Shown: piece after piece, positions 18,501-25,350 of the stretch
Position numbering within the stretch: the stretch's first letter is position 1
Layout of the letters: every line of letters starts with the position of its first letter
DNA from: Deltaproteobacteria bacterium
GTDB taxonomy: Bacteria > Myxococcota_A > UBA9042 > DTJE01
Direction: 5' to 3'
NCBI GenBank assembly: GCA_016784945.1
Contig: JADHTP010000013.1
Coordinates: 1-26,466 of the forward strand
Length of the DNA: 26,466 nucleotides
Notes under the pieces: generated by a model
Databases searched by the model: none
Told to the model about the DNA's origin: nothing
What the model saw: the letters and a program-made list of their open reading frames with translations, nothing else
Position numbers and translations under genes: made by a program

Positions 18501-18833
18501 GACGGACGACTGGTCAAGCCCCATGGCGGCGACAACATGATCTCGGGCAGCGTGGAAGTCCGCTTCCCCATCTTCCGCAAACTGGGACTTAACGGCGCCG
18601 TCTTCTATGACTTAGGCGCGCTCTCCGATCGTCTGGTGGATTTCACGTCAGCCAGCTTCCGGCATTCCGTGGGAGTGGGGGTGCGTTTCCTCATCGCGGG
18701 CGCGGTGCCCATCAGGCTGGATTACGGCGTGATCCTCGACCGGCGCTGCTCCGAGGTGGACCCCCAGACCGGGCTCTGCGCTTTGAGGGAGGAGGTGGGG
18801 AACATCCATTTTGGCCTTCTGTACACGTTCTGA
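15591..18833 (+). CDS. Omp85-family outer-membrane assembly protein (BamA/TamA-like) with many POTRA domains
   Basis: The product is about 1,080 residues with a signal peptide (NVSPVIRTLLVVCVLAG). About seven POTRA-like units are recognised by VxxIxxxGN...L and GFxxxxV patterns. They start near residues 57, 117, 200, 295, 398 (IRAIRLMGNKHLP), 514 and 608 (RVRAVFVEGNERT). The C-terminal barrel begins near 689 and contains the Omp85 signature VRGF at 947-950 (GGNRGVRGF), FYDLGALSD, VGVGVRFL and a terminal Phe (FGLLYTF). Omp85 proteins insert beta-barrels into the outer membrane. TamA normally has three POTRA domains and BamA five, so this is larger than either. Adjacency to tamB suggests a TamA role. 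GTG 15591 is chosen because GGAG lies 6 nt upstream; GTG 15579 is the alternative. It overlaps the opposing rluB-like gene by 122 nt. Confidence 0.9.
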   Translation: MNVSPVIRTLLVVCVLAGPTIVPRQALSLIPEKHCVAGPILSSRLDGCDVPRCQTPGFPEILLDLADLAAGRVLDPAGLEAARQRLVNLGFFRTVDVICSGNESGLDVVVRVQPRTQLTEIRIKGHKHFYLSALVDRLAIRHGDYLDRGQPRTQEVLRQVREVIGGAYEEEGFHGTRVTTTLLGAGKGLVELEIQVEEGKRLKIASIDATLSPASGLETDSESDPEWSCPVIRTRDLRNWAGVAVGNPFNKRTVTSSMQNLKRALRTIGFSAVKVSARFDEEERLLSIRASYGACHLLRFFVRDAKRPGRTGYRPLVELELLERLPFGDSGVFDLTEATFGMDEVRRFFLNRGFLLADVAVDYRDRKQMTHPGTDGHGIVPGPSVAGVITYFVTTNGHREIRAIRLMGNKHLPDTLILDAMKTKPYDFFGDAGALLPEQVLYDLERIRQLYRQNGFRRMKFQWTSDEPTRQLAISEEGPDRVFLFQDGESAFQVRSPRGTEGIYLEIGVEEGSRDVLGEVQTRGMGALSEQEVRKVLALEPGGPFSKSNVTDAVGRLSRRYSDEGYLGAKVSVSCHGHDPEVPREACTLDGLGSSRIDLELDIDEGIQTRVRAVFVEGNERTLDTVILKDFPAQGDPYRIGDVADAVKELKNLGIFTSVQVKAVGARETPPRPEVVLVVHCSEDRTRFVDIAAGFEDLNRSGEFPSVATSVISTSLAIEDRSSTGYGRNVALKIPDILLTAEVRYTDLNFLGRGKRLYLPLKYGLSSTAWDRYASFAPSYVDPRFFARSLTFRFTPFAVYDRATTRLDLFLVGAEFAVSKELFPHLYGSLTYEIAGVTSRDPGITSEYSVFRLENKLRPTLTYDRLDHPIDPKRGGLLQASLSYINAYTSENFNNYLKFVVSTKFFWTVRDFLTFGFMARFGTSRSFGGSVRLPDEERFTLGGNRGVRGFANDGVAQYNADGSLKLERTADGRLVKPHGGDNMISGSVEVRFPIFRKLGLNGAVFYDLGALSDRLVDFTSASFRHSVGVGVRFLIAGAVPIRLDYGVILDRRCSEVDPQTGLCALREEVGNIHFGLLYTF

Positions 18834-19533
18834 GAGCCTGCACTTCCTCCTCGGAGAGGGTTTTGACCGACCCCGGCTTCATCCTGCCCAACCGGATCGG
18901 ACCGAAGGCCACCCGCTTGAGCTTCAGCACGTTCAGCCCCACGGCATCGAACATCCTGCGGATCTCGCGGTTCCGCCCCTCGTCCAGAATCACTTCCAGC
19001 CAGTTGTTGGTTTCGGTGCTTCGCAGATGGCGGCATTCCTTGAACCGGGCCGGCCGCTTCCCCAGCGGGACGCCGCGCAGCAGTTTCTTCATGGCCCAGT
19101 CGGGAATCTTGCCCTGGATCTTGACTTCATAGATACGGAGGACACCCGAGGACGAGCGGGTCAGGGCCCGGGTCAGGTCGCCGTCACTGGTGAAGAGCAG
19201 CAGTCCCTCGCTGTTGAAGTCCAGGCGCCCCACGGAGTGGACCGGCGCCGGCAGCTTGGGCAGGAGCCCGTAAACCGTGGGCCTTCCCTTGGGGTCGTCG
19301 GCCGTGCACAGGACACCGCGGGGCTTGTTCATGGCCGTATACACCTTGGTCCTGGCCCGCCGGATGCCCACGCCGTCCACCATGACACGATCGCGCTCGG
19401 GGTCCAGGCTCTGGCCCAGGGTGGCAACGCAACCGTTCACGTCCACGCGCCCTTCCGAGATGATTTTTTCCGCCTTGCGGCGTGAGGCCACACCCGCCTC
19501 GGCGAGGTACCTCTGCAACCTCATTGTGCCCAT
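18712..19533 (-). CDS. rluB: RluB/RsuA-type pseudouridine synthase
   Basis: This 273-residue protein begins with an S4 RNA-binding domain (MRLQRYLAEAGVASRRKAEKII, about residues 4-50). The synthase domain carries catalytic Asp105 in VGRLDFNSEGLLLFTSDGDL, plus NKPRGVLCT and EGRNREIRRMFDAVG. The family isomerises a uridine in 23S or 16S rRNA; sequence alone favours RluB (23S) over RsuA. The ATG at 19533 is chosen because AAGGAA precedes it. The tail after about residue 243 is Pro/Arg/Ser-rich and low complexity, as in many RluB relatives. This tail is encoded antisense to the last 122 nt of the Omp85 gene, so the coding strands overlap. Confidence 0.94.
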   Translation of the reverse strand: MGTMRLQRYLAEAGVASRRKAEKIISEGRVDVNGCVATLGQSLDPERDRVMVDGVGIRRARTKVYTAMNKPRGVLCTADDPKGRPTVYGLLPKLPAPVHSVGRLDFNSEGLLLFTSDGDLTRALTRSSSGVLRIYEVKIQGKIPDWAMKKLLRGVPLGKRPARFKECRHLRSTETNNWLEVILDEGRNREIRRMFDAVGLNVLKLKRVAFGPIRLGRMKPGSVKTLSEEEVQALRTCTEGQNGCSPPPPSKRRARSGGPPRSSAGRGSRRNPA

Positions 19534-19578
19534 GTCTCTTTTCCTTCCCGGCCGGGTCAAAGGGGCGTGTCGAGATGT

Positions 19579-19608
19579 TTGCACCACGACGGTGCCGCAA
19601 GGTATCAT
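19579..19608 (+). promoter_or_regulatory. Candidate promoter of the BMC-P operon
   Basis: TTGCAC (19579-19584) and TATCAT (19603-19608) are separated by 18 nt, in the intergenic region between rluB and the DUF2505-like gene. The same -35 and spacing occur in the promoter-like site at 25284-25313 (TATGAT), which makes this less likely to be chance. Transcription would begin near 19615, leaving a leader of about 50 nt. Confidence 0.45.
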
Positions 19609-19667
19609 CCGGTTCGCCCGTGGGCAAGGCCGACAAGCGAACTGGACAGCCCGGAACGAGGTAACCC

Positions 19668-20180
19668 ATGAAGTACCGAATCGAAAACGAGTTTCACGGC
19701 CCCGGTGACGAAGTCCTGAGGACCATGTTCCAGGAAGGCATAACGGAACAACTGTTGCCATCCATGAGCAGCGTGGAGCAGGCCGAGACCCTGGAGTGGT
19801 CGGAAAAGGACGGTGTAATCCGCCGGAAGGTGCGGTACCTGCCGGTTCCGGCCATCAAGTCCGTGGGCCCCAAGAAGGTCGACCCCATGTGGATGGAATG
19901 GATCGAGGAGTCGGAGGCCGACCTGGCCCGGGGCGTGGTCACCTACGTGAACGTCCCCACCACGCCGGGCGTGGCCAAACTGCTCAAGAATCGGGGTCAA
20001 ATGCACGTGAGGACCCTGTCGGACACGCACAGCGTGCGGGAAGTAACGGGGGAACTCAAGGTCCAGGTGTTCCTCCTCGGGGCCGTGGCCGAGCGGGTCA
20101 TCTACTCCTACGCCAAGGACATTATCGACGACGAGGCGCACGCACTGGAGCAGTTCCTCCAGACCGCCAGGGAGTCCTGA
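19668..20180 (+). CDS. DUF2505/SRPBCC (START-like) protein
   Basis: This 170-residue protein has no signal peptide or transmembrane segment and is probably cytoplasmic. The fold appears SRPBCC-like. An N-terminal strand-helix (MKYRIENEFHGPGDEVLRTMF) is followed by beta strands (IRRKVRYLPVPAIKS, GVVTYVNVPT, MHVRTLSD). The end pattern GELKVQVFLLGAVAERVIYSYAKDIIDDEAHALEQFL matches the C-terminal strand and long helix seen in DUF2505 proteins. This superfamily binds hydrophobic small molecules in a deep pocket, but no catalytic residues are evident. GAGG precedes the ATG by 6 nt. It ends 4 nt before the first BMC-P gene, so it heads the pentamer operon. A role connected with microcompartments is inferred from position only. 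Confidence 0.7.
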   Translation: MKYRIENEFHGPGDEVLRTMFQEGITEQLLPSMSSVEQAETLEWSEKDGVIRRKVRYLPVPAIKSVGPKKVDPMWMEWIEESEADLARGVVTYVNVPTTPGVAKLLKNRGQMHVRTLSDTHSVREVTGELKVQVFLLGAVAERVIYSYAKDIIDDEAHALEQFLQTARES

Positions 20181-20184
20181 CGTC

Positions 20185-20499
20185 ATGATCCTGGGCAAGG
20201 TCATCGGCACCGTGTGGGGCGCGAAGCAGTCCCGGAACCTGTCGGGACGACGGGTGGTGGAGGTTCGGCCGGTCAGGCTGAAGGGCCTCTGCCCCGGAAG
20301 CCGCCTGGGCAACGACCCCGACGACGAGCAGCTGGGTCCCGGTTCACTGCTGGCCGTGGACCCGCTGGGGGCCGACACCGGCCAGACCGTGCTGGTGTCC
20401 ATCGGCAGCCGAGTGAGGGACCTCGTGGCCGGTCCTGACGTGCCGACAAAGCATTGCGTTGTTGCCATCGTGGACGAGGCCAGTGTGGACACGGAATAG
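20185..20499 (+). CDS. Microcompartment vertex protein BMC-P (EutN/CcmL family), copy 1
   Basis: This 104-residue protein is the normal size for EutN/CcmL. It has the family start MILGKVIGTVWGAKQ, the central strand LLAVDPLGADTGQTVLVSIGS and the C-terminal strand CVVAIVDE. These proteins form pentamers that cap the twelve vertices of the polyhedral protein shell of a bacterial microcompartment. The insertion GSRLGNDPDDEQLGPG between strands is longer than typical. It starts 4 nt after the DUF2505-like stop and is followed after 17 nt by a second copy with a good AGGAGG site. The substrate or enzyme content of the compartment is unknown. Confidence 0.88.
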   Translation: MILGKVIGTVWGAKQSRNLSGRRVVEVRPVRLKGLCPGSRLGNDPDDEQLGPGSLLAVDPLGADTGQTVLVSIGSRVRDLVAGPDVPTKHCVVAIVDEASVDTE

Positions 20500-20516
20500 G
20501 ACAGGAGGTCGTTCCC

Positions 20517-20861
20517 ATGATCCTCGGCAGGGTGATCGGCCAGGTCTGGGCCACCCGGAAGAACCCCCGTCTCGAAGGCCAGAAACTGTTGCTGGTCAGG
20601 CCTCTGGCGTGGCATCGACCGGACCATGAAACCGATCACCTGGTGGCCGTGGACCCGGTGGGAGCGGAGGTGGGACAGGACGTGGTGGTCTGTCTGGGCA
20701 TGCCCGCGCGCCGGGAACTGGGCGACGTCCGCTTCCCGGTGGAGGCCTCCGTGGCGGCCATCGTGGACCAGGTGGAAATCTACCAGGACCCGGGCAGCGT
20801 GACGGCCTTCCGGTTCGCCAGGGGTCGGGAACCCGTGGACCTGATTGAGAGGCCCGCTTGA
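20517..20861 (+). CDS. Microcompartment vertex protein BMC-P (EutN/CcmL family), copy 2
   Basis: This 114-residue protein begins MILGRVIGQVWATRKNPRLEGQKLLLVRPL, close to the EutN consensus. It continues with LVAVDPVGAEVGQDVVVCLGMPAR in place of the usual GSSAR end, and the C-terminal strand VAAIVDQVEIYQD. A C-terminal extension of about 25 residues (GSVTAFRFARGREPVDLIERPA) is unusual and may lie on the outer or inner face of the pentamer. AGGAGG at 20503-20508 fixes the ATG at 20517. Its stop overlaps the next start as TTGA. Confidence 0.9.
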   Translation: MILGRVIGQVWATRKNPRLEGQKLLLVRPLAWHRPDHETDHLVAVDPVGAEVGQDVVVCLGMPARRELGDVRFPVEASVAAIVDQVEIYQDPGSVTAFRFARGREPVDLIERPA

Positions 20862-21154
20862 TTCGAGCCAGGGTCATAGGCGAAGTGTGGACCACGCGAA
20901 AGGCCCCGCGGTTCGCTTCGGACAAATGGCTCCTGGTGGCCGAGATCGTCCCCGACAGGCAAGGGACCGGGATCCGGACCACGGGCCGGGTGGTGGTAGC
21001 GACCGACCGCCTCGACGCCGGGGTGGGCGACGAGGTCATCGTGTCCTTCGGCAGCGGCGCGCGAAACGCCGTGGATCCGGGCAACCGGGACGTGCTGGTG
21101 GATGCGGCCGTGGTCCAGGTCATAGACGGGACCTCGACCAATGAGAGCCCGTGA
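20858..21154 (+). CDS. Microcompartment vertex protein BMC-P (EutN/CcmL family), copy 3
   Basis: This 98-residue protein starts at TTG, overlapping the previous stop (TTGA), so it is probably translated by reinitiation and made in lower amount. It begins IRARVIGEVWTTRKAPRFASDKWLLVAEIV. Then comes RVVVATDRLDAGVGDEVIVSFGSGARNA, where the usual VDxVGA is ATDRLDAG, followed by VLVDAAVVQVID. It has the three-strand core but lacks the copy-2 extension. With two tandem partners it suggests distinct or mixed pentamers. Function is as for the others. Confidence 0.86.
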   Translation: MIRARVIGEVWTTRKAPRFASDKWLLVAEIVPDRQGTGIRTTGRVVVATDRLDAGVGDEVIVSFGSGARNAVDPGNRDVLVDAAVVQVIDGTSTNESP

Positions 21155-21244
21155 TCCCGTAAACCCGGGCTACCGTGCCGTTTTCTTGACGATTCGGGTC
21201 AATTCCGGGACCATTTATCTGGGTCATAAGCGAGGCTCGGAAAA

Positions 21245-24200
21245 ATGTACCGAGGTTCTGTCCCCTGCCTTCTGGCACTGGTATTGTTTCTGCCCCCCGT
21301 TGCCACGGGCTGCAGCGGGTCCGAGGAGGGACCGTCCGATCCCGGCAATCCCTTCGAAAACCCGACACAGGAAGACATCATTGACGATTCAGGAACCCTG
21401 GAATCACCGACCTGCAAGATCAGTGCGCCTCACGAAGACAAGATCATGTCGGAGATGCTGCCGGATTCCAAGATCGTCAAGTTCACGGTGGATGATCCCG
21501 AAGGCATGAAAATCTCTCGGGTGGCGCTCGCGTTCCTGGTGGACGGGACCCCGGTCACGGTCTTTGATGAAACCCAGATCACCGACAATGCCATCACCAC
21601 CAGCGTCGATACATCCGGCGTGGCGGACGGGAAACGGCAGTTCGTATGCAAGGTGGAAACCGAGGACGATCGCACGGGAACGCAGATCGTGACGGTCACC
21701 GTGGACAACGAGCCCCCGACCATCACCCTGGTGGGGGGATCCACCCTGCCCGACAGCAACTTCCTGGGCAACCTGGTGATCCGATTCCTGGTATCAGACG
21801 GCCTCGGGGTCGGGACCGACACGGTGGACATCAGGGTGAACGGCAACCCCAAGGTGGGCCCCCCGGCCCCCGTTCAGGAAGACAAGCCCCATACCGTGGA
21901 AATCCCTTCGCTCGAGTTGACCAACGGAAAGATCACGGTCCAGATGGAAGCGACCGACGCCATCGGCAACAAGATGGCGAATCCGCTGGAGTACAACGCC
22001 ACCTTCACCGCCCCGCCGGAGTTCCTGGCGGGCCTATCGGCCTCGTTCCCCGAGGGTTTCGCACCGGGCACCATCCGGGGCCTGATCCTCGGTAGCCAGT
22101 GGACCGTAGTAGCCGGCGGGCTCCAGGGTGTCCGGCTCTACACCCTGGGGACGGGTGAAGTCCTGGAAGATGCCCTCGTGGTCACCGACAAGCCCGTGGC
22201 ACTGGTCCGGGTCGCCGACGTGGACGGAGACGGCACTGACGACATCGTGACCGCGGGCGCCGAGGAACAGGGCAAGAGCACGGTCCGGATCTATCTCCAG
22301 GTCAGTGGCGCTGAAGGCCCCGAATTCGAAAACGTGTGGGATTCCACCGTGGACAACATCGCCAACGACATGACCCTGGGCCACCTGAACGAGGATGCCT
22401 ACCTGGACCTGGCACTGGCCCTGGAAACCACCTCGGCCTCCATGGGGCTGGCCCTTTCCAAGGAAAGCGGTGGTCCGAACTGGGATCCCTTCAAACTGTA
22501 CGGCGGCGTTCAGCGCCCCCACCTGATCGGCATCGGGGACTTCACGGGCGAGTCTCCACCGGAGAACGATATCCTGGTGGCTAAACCGGGGTCGGGCCTT
22601 GTCACGGTCTTCCCGGTGAACGCCGAGTCCGGGACGCCGGCAGCAGGCGTCAACAGCCAGGTCGGCATTGCCGCCGATGAGCCCTTCGATTCCCTGTCGG
22701 CCCTGGTGACCGGGGCCTGGGGTTCCCCGAACGACCCGATCCTGGCGGTCTTTACCGACGAAACCACGGCCCATCTCATCGAGATCGAACCCTCTGACAG
22801 CGGCCTGGGCAAGGTGGCCAACACCCAGCCCGATACCACGGGCCTGACGCCAAAGAGGATCGTGGTGGGAGATATGGATCGCGACGGCCGTGACGACCTG
22901 GCGGTGCTGTGCCCCGGGTCCCACATGGTCATGCTCTTCTGGGGTCAGCCCGAAGGGGCCTCGCCGGCCTTCAAGAAGGGACCGGTGTCTCTCATGACCG
23001 GCAGCGCCGCCACGGACCTCACCCTGGCGGACCTGGTGGGCGTCAACGACGCGGAACCATACCTGGACGTGGTGGTCCTGGCCGGGAACAAGCTGTTGGT
23101 CATCCCCTTCGACGACGACCCCGATTCCCTCGGATTCCGCCGTTTCCAGGGCCCTCTCCTTGTGAGCCTGGGCGTCAAGCCCAAGGCCATGGCAGCCGGC
23201 TCCTTCACCCGCCCCGACGAACAGCTGTCCGGTTTCAAGGATCTGGCGGTGCTCGCCGAAGTGACACTGGAGTCGAGGATCTTCTTCTTCGTGTCCGATC
23301 GGGAGCAGAAATTCCCAACGGCATCGCTGGGCAATCCGCTGAACGGCCACGTGAAACAACCGGTGGGAATGGTGTCCAGAGACCTGGACAAGAACGACTA
23401 CGACGACCTGGTGATCGCCACCCGATCATCCAGCCCGCCGGCTGTCGACCCTCCCGAACCCACCGTGGGCCTGATCTTCCTGGAGGATGGCGGATCCCAC
23501 TTCAGCCCCAAACAGGTGGGTACGCTGGCCGGCACGGGACTCTTCGCGGGGAACTCGCCCGAGGTGCTGACGGTAGAGGACCTGAAGCGGGACGACTCGA
23601 ACCCGGATGTCATGGATCTGGGCGTGATCTCGCAGTTCTACAACGAAAGCACGGACGAGAAAGAGATCCGGTTCCAGGTCTATTCAGGCGCCGGGAACGG
23701 GTCCTTCACCAAACTGGACACCGCGAACCAGATCCCCGACGAAAGGCGGCCTTCGTCCGTGACCGCGGCCAAACTGCGAGGATTGAAGAATTACGACGTT
23801 GTCATGGCCAACAGCCTCACCGACGACATCACAGTGTACTTCTCCGGGATCCTGGGGACCTTCACCGAGGAAGAAACCTACGCCGTGGGCTCCGATCCCC
23901 AGGCGGTTGTGGCGGCTTTCATGGAAGACCCCGCCGACACCAAGCCCGATATCGTGACGCTGCTGAAATCGGACGTAGCCATCATGTACTCGAAGGACTC
24001 CATCGAACTGTCCTACGACCCCATCAAGTACCTCGGACATACCGGTGATCCGCCCAGCGCAATGGCCGTGAAGGACATGAACCTGGACGGCTACCCGGAC
24101 ATCCTTCTTCTCAGCAAGCAAGCGTCCACGGTGACCGTCTACCTGAACCTGGCCAACCGGCAGTACAGTGCCCCCTACGTGTTCTCCACCGGTTACAGTC

Positions 24201-24316
24201 CCCTGATCCTCGTGGTGGATGACCTGGACAACGATGGCTGCATGGACATCGCCACGGCGGACGAAGGCGGCGAGACCATCACCCTGCTCCGCAACCTGCT
24301 GTGCCAGAACAAGTAA
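21245..24316 (+). CDS. FG-GAP/VCBS-repeat lipoprotein with Ig-like domains
   Basis: This 1,023-residue protein has a lipoprotein signal peptide with lipobox VATGC (Cys23). Residues about 57-155 and 157-255 look like Ig/cadherin-type beta domains (CKISAPHEDKIMSE; TITLVGGSTLPD). From about 260 to the end there are FG-GAP/VCBS-type repeats with calcium-binding DxDxDGxxD loops: DVDGDGTDDIV (325), DMDRDGRDDLAVL, DLDKNDYDDLVIA, DMNLDGYPDILLL and DLDNDGCMDIATA. Such repeats build an integrin-like beta-propeller. It is probably a surface-displayed binding protein. The ligand is unknown. The 90-nt upstream gap contains weak promoter-like TTGACG but no well-spaced -10, so it may be transcribed with or apart from the BMC-P operon. 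Confidence 0.85.
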   Translation: MYRGSVPCLLALVLFLPPVATGCSGSEEGPSDPGNPFENPTQEDIIDDSGTLESPTCKISAPHEDKIMSEMLPDSKIVKFTVDDPEGMKISRVALAFLVDGTPVTVFDETQITDNAITTSVDTSGVADGKRQFVCKVETEDDRTGTQIVTVTVDNEPPTITLVGGSTLPDSNFLGNLVIRFLVSDGLGVGTDTVDIRVNGNPKVGPPAPVQEDKPHTVEIPSLELTNGKITVQMEATDAIGNKMANPLEYNATFTAPPEFLAGLSASFPEGFAPGTIRGLILGSQWTVVAGGLQGVRLYTLGTGEVLEDALVVTDKPVALVRVADVDGDGTDDIVTAGAEEQGKSTVRIYLQVSGAEGPEFENVWDSTVDNIANDMTLGHLNEDAYLDLALALETTSASMGLALSKESGGPNWDPFKLYGGVQRPHLIGIGDFTGESPPENDILVAKPGSGLVTVFPVNAESGTPAAGVNSQVGIAADEPFDSLSALVTGAWGSPNDPILAVFTDETTAHLIEIEPSDSGLGKVANTQPDTTGLTPKRIVVGDMDRDGRDDLAVLCPGSHMVMLFWGQPEGASPAFKKGPVSLMTGSAATDLTLADLVGVNDAEPYLDVVVLAGNKLLVIPFDDDPDSLGFRRFQGPLLVSLGVKPKAMAAGSFTRPDEQLSGFKDLAVLAEVTLESRIFFFVSDREQKFPTASLGNPLNGHVKQPVGMVSRDLDKNDYDDLVIATRSSSPPAVDPPEPTVGLIFLEDGGSHFSPKQVGTLAGTGLFAGNSPEVLTVEDLKRDDSNPDVMDLGVISQFYNESTDEKEIRFQVYSGAGNGSFTKLDTANQIPDERRPSSVTAAKLRGLKNYDVVMANSLTDDITVYFSGILGTFTEEETYAVGSDPQAVVAAFMEDPADTKPDIVTLLKSDVAIMYSKDSIELSYDPIKYLGHTGDPPSAMAVKDMNLDGYPDILLLSKQASTVTVYLNLANRQYSAPYVFSTGYSPLILVVDDLDNDGCMDIATADEGGETITLLRNLLCQNK

Positions 24317-24381
24317 GTCTGTCCCAGAACAGAAGGTCAGCAAGCCAGAGTCTCTGTCCATCAATCCGGACGGACTTCAGC

Positions 24382-25236
24382 CTAATCGGGGGGGATGTTG
24401 GACAGGGCACCGGTGCGGATGGCCTCTTCACGGGCGGCCAGGGTCCTTTCCAGAACCTGGATGTCGGCCTCCACCATTTCCAGTTGGGTGAAAACGGCAT
24501 CCGCTATGGCCGCTGGCACCCAGGAGGCCGGACCCTTGGGCAATTCCGTGGGAAAACGTTTCTGGAGGGTCCCAAGCAGCGGCCGCAGGGCGGCCAGACG
24601 GGCGTACACGGGATGCATGATGTCCCGGTCCACCGTGGGAATGGTCTGGAACAGGTCGTCCAGCCGATCCACGTCGAGCCCCTTTGAAAGGGCCACGGCT
24701 TCCTCGGTGTTGGGCAGGGCCTTGGCGTTCATGAACTGGCGTATAGCCAGAACGCGGTCGCGGGAAGAGGACAGCATGATCCGCACTTCGCTCGGCGGAC
24801 GCACGGCCACGGTGGACTTGTACATGGGCCTGCCCAGGGAAAACACGTCGGGCAGCGACATGAAGAGCACCACGGACACGGAGGCAACGGCCGCGGCCTC
24901 CACTGCAAAACGCCAGACGGGCATCTTCTCCCGAAGCGAAATCAGGAAATAGAGGCCGGCCCCGGCAAAGAAGACGAAGGCGATGAAGGGGCCGAAGGCC
25001 CGGGCTGCGGTGCCGTTGAGGAACATGATGACGGCGAGCACCAGGGCGGCCACGCCAGCCACGATTCGCCCGATCCGGGCCGTGGGGCCGATATTCCGGG
25101 ACCATCCGATGTCTTCTTCAGGTACCAGCCCGTCACGAATCCGGGCCTGGTGCTCTTCGTATTTCGCAAAGATGATGCCGCACTTGACGCACTCGAAAGA
25201 CTCGGGTTGTTCGGAACCACAGTTCGGGCAGATCAT
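24382..25236 (-). CDS. Zinc-ribbon membrane protein of unknown function
   Basis: This 284-residue protein has an N-terminal zinc ribbon (CPNC at 3-6, CVKC at 16-19) and three predicted membrane helices (about 55-73, 80-100 and 108-128). The mature tail of about 155 residues is soluble and helical. The ribbon would face the cytoplasm, and the tail lies in the cytoplasm or periplasm depending on topology. The ATG at 25236 is chosen over an in-frame GTG at 25248 because GTGGGGGA precedes it. The family is not recognised. The promoter-like site at 25284-25313 lies about 50 nt upstream, which suggests separate expression from the radical SAM gene. Confidence 0.75.
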   Translation of the reverse strand: MICPNCGSEQPESFECVKCGIIFAKYEEHQARIRDGLVPEEDIGWSRNIGPTARIGRIVAGVAALVLAVIMFLNGTAARAFGPFIAFVFFAGAGLYFLISLREKMPVWRFAVEAAAVASVSVVLFMSLPDVFSLGRPMYKSTVAVRPPSEVRIMLSSSRDRVLAIRQFMNAKALPNTEEAVALSKGLDVDRLDDLFQTIPTVDRDIMHPVYARLAALRPLLGTLQKRFPTELPKGPASWVPAAIADAVFTQLEMVEADIQVLERTLAAREEAIRTGALSNIPPD

Positions 25237-25283
25237 TGATTCCCCCACCTGCGTTCCGAATCCGGGATATGCAGGCCCTTGCG

Positions 25284-25313
25284 ATCATAGACGGGTTTTT
25301 CTGAACAGTGCAA
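25284..25313 (-). promoter_or_regulatory. Candidate promoter of the zinc-ribbon membrane gene
   Basis: On the minus strand TTGCAC (25313-25308) and TATGAT (25289-25284) are separated by 18 nt. This duplicates the layout at 19579-19608. Transcription would begin near 25277, about 40 nt upstream of the ATG. Confidence 0.45.
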
Positions 25314-25350
25314 ATATACGTCAATGACCGGGTGACCGGGGTCGAGGGGG

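Noticed and set aside
21155..21190. Possible terminator after the BMC-P operon
   Set aside because: Only a 4-bp stem (CCCG...CGGG), with the T-rich stretch too far downstream.
22034..23359. 441-residue minus-strand frame inside the FG-GAP lipoprotein
   Set aside because: His/Gly-rich shadow with no motif.
24304..24331. Direct repeat CCAGAACA twice, 20 nt apart
   Set aside because: Only 8 nt and overlapping the gene end; too short to call.
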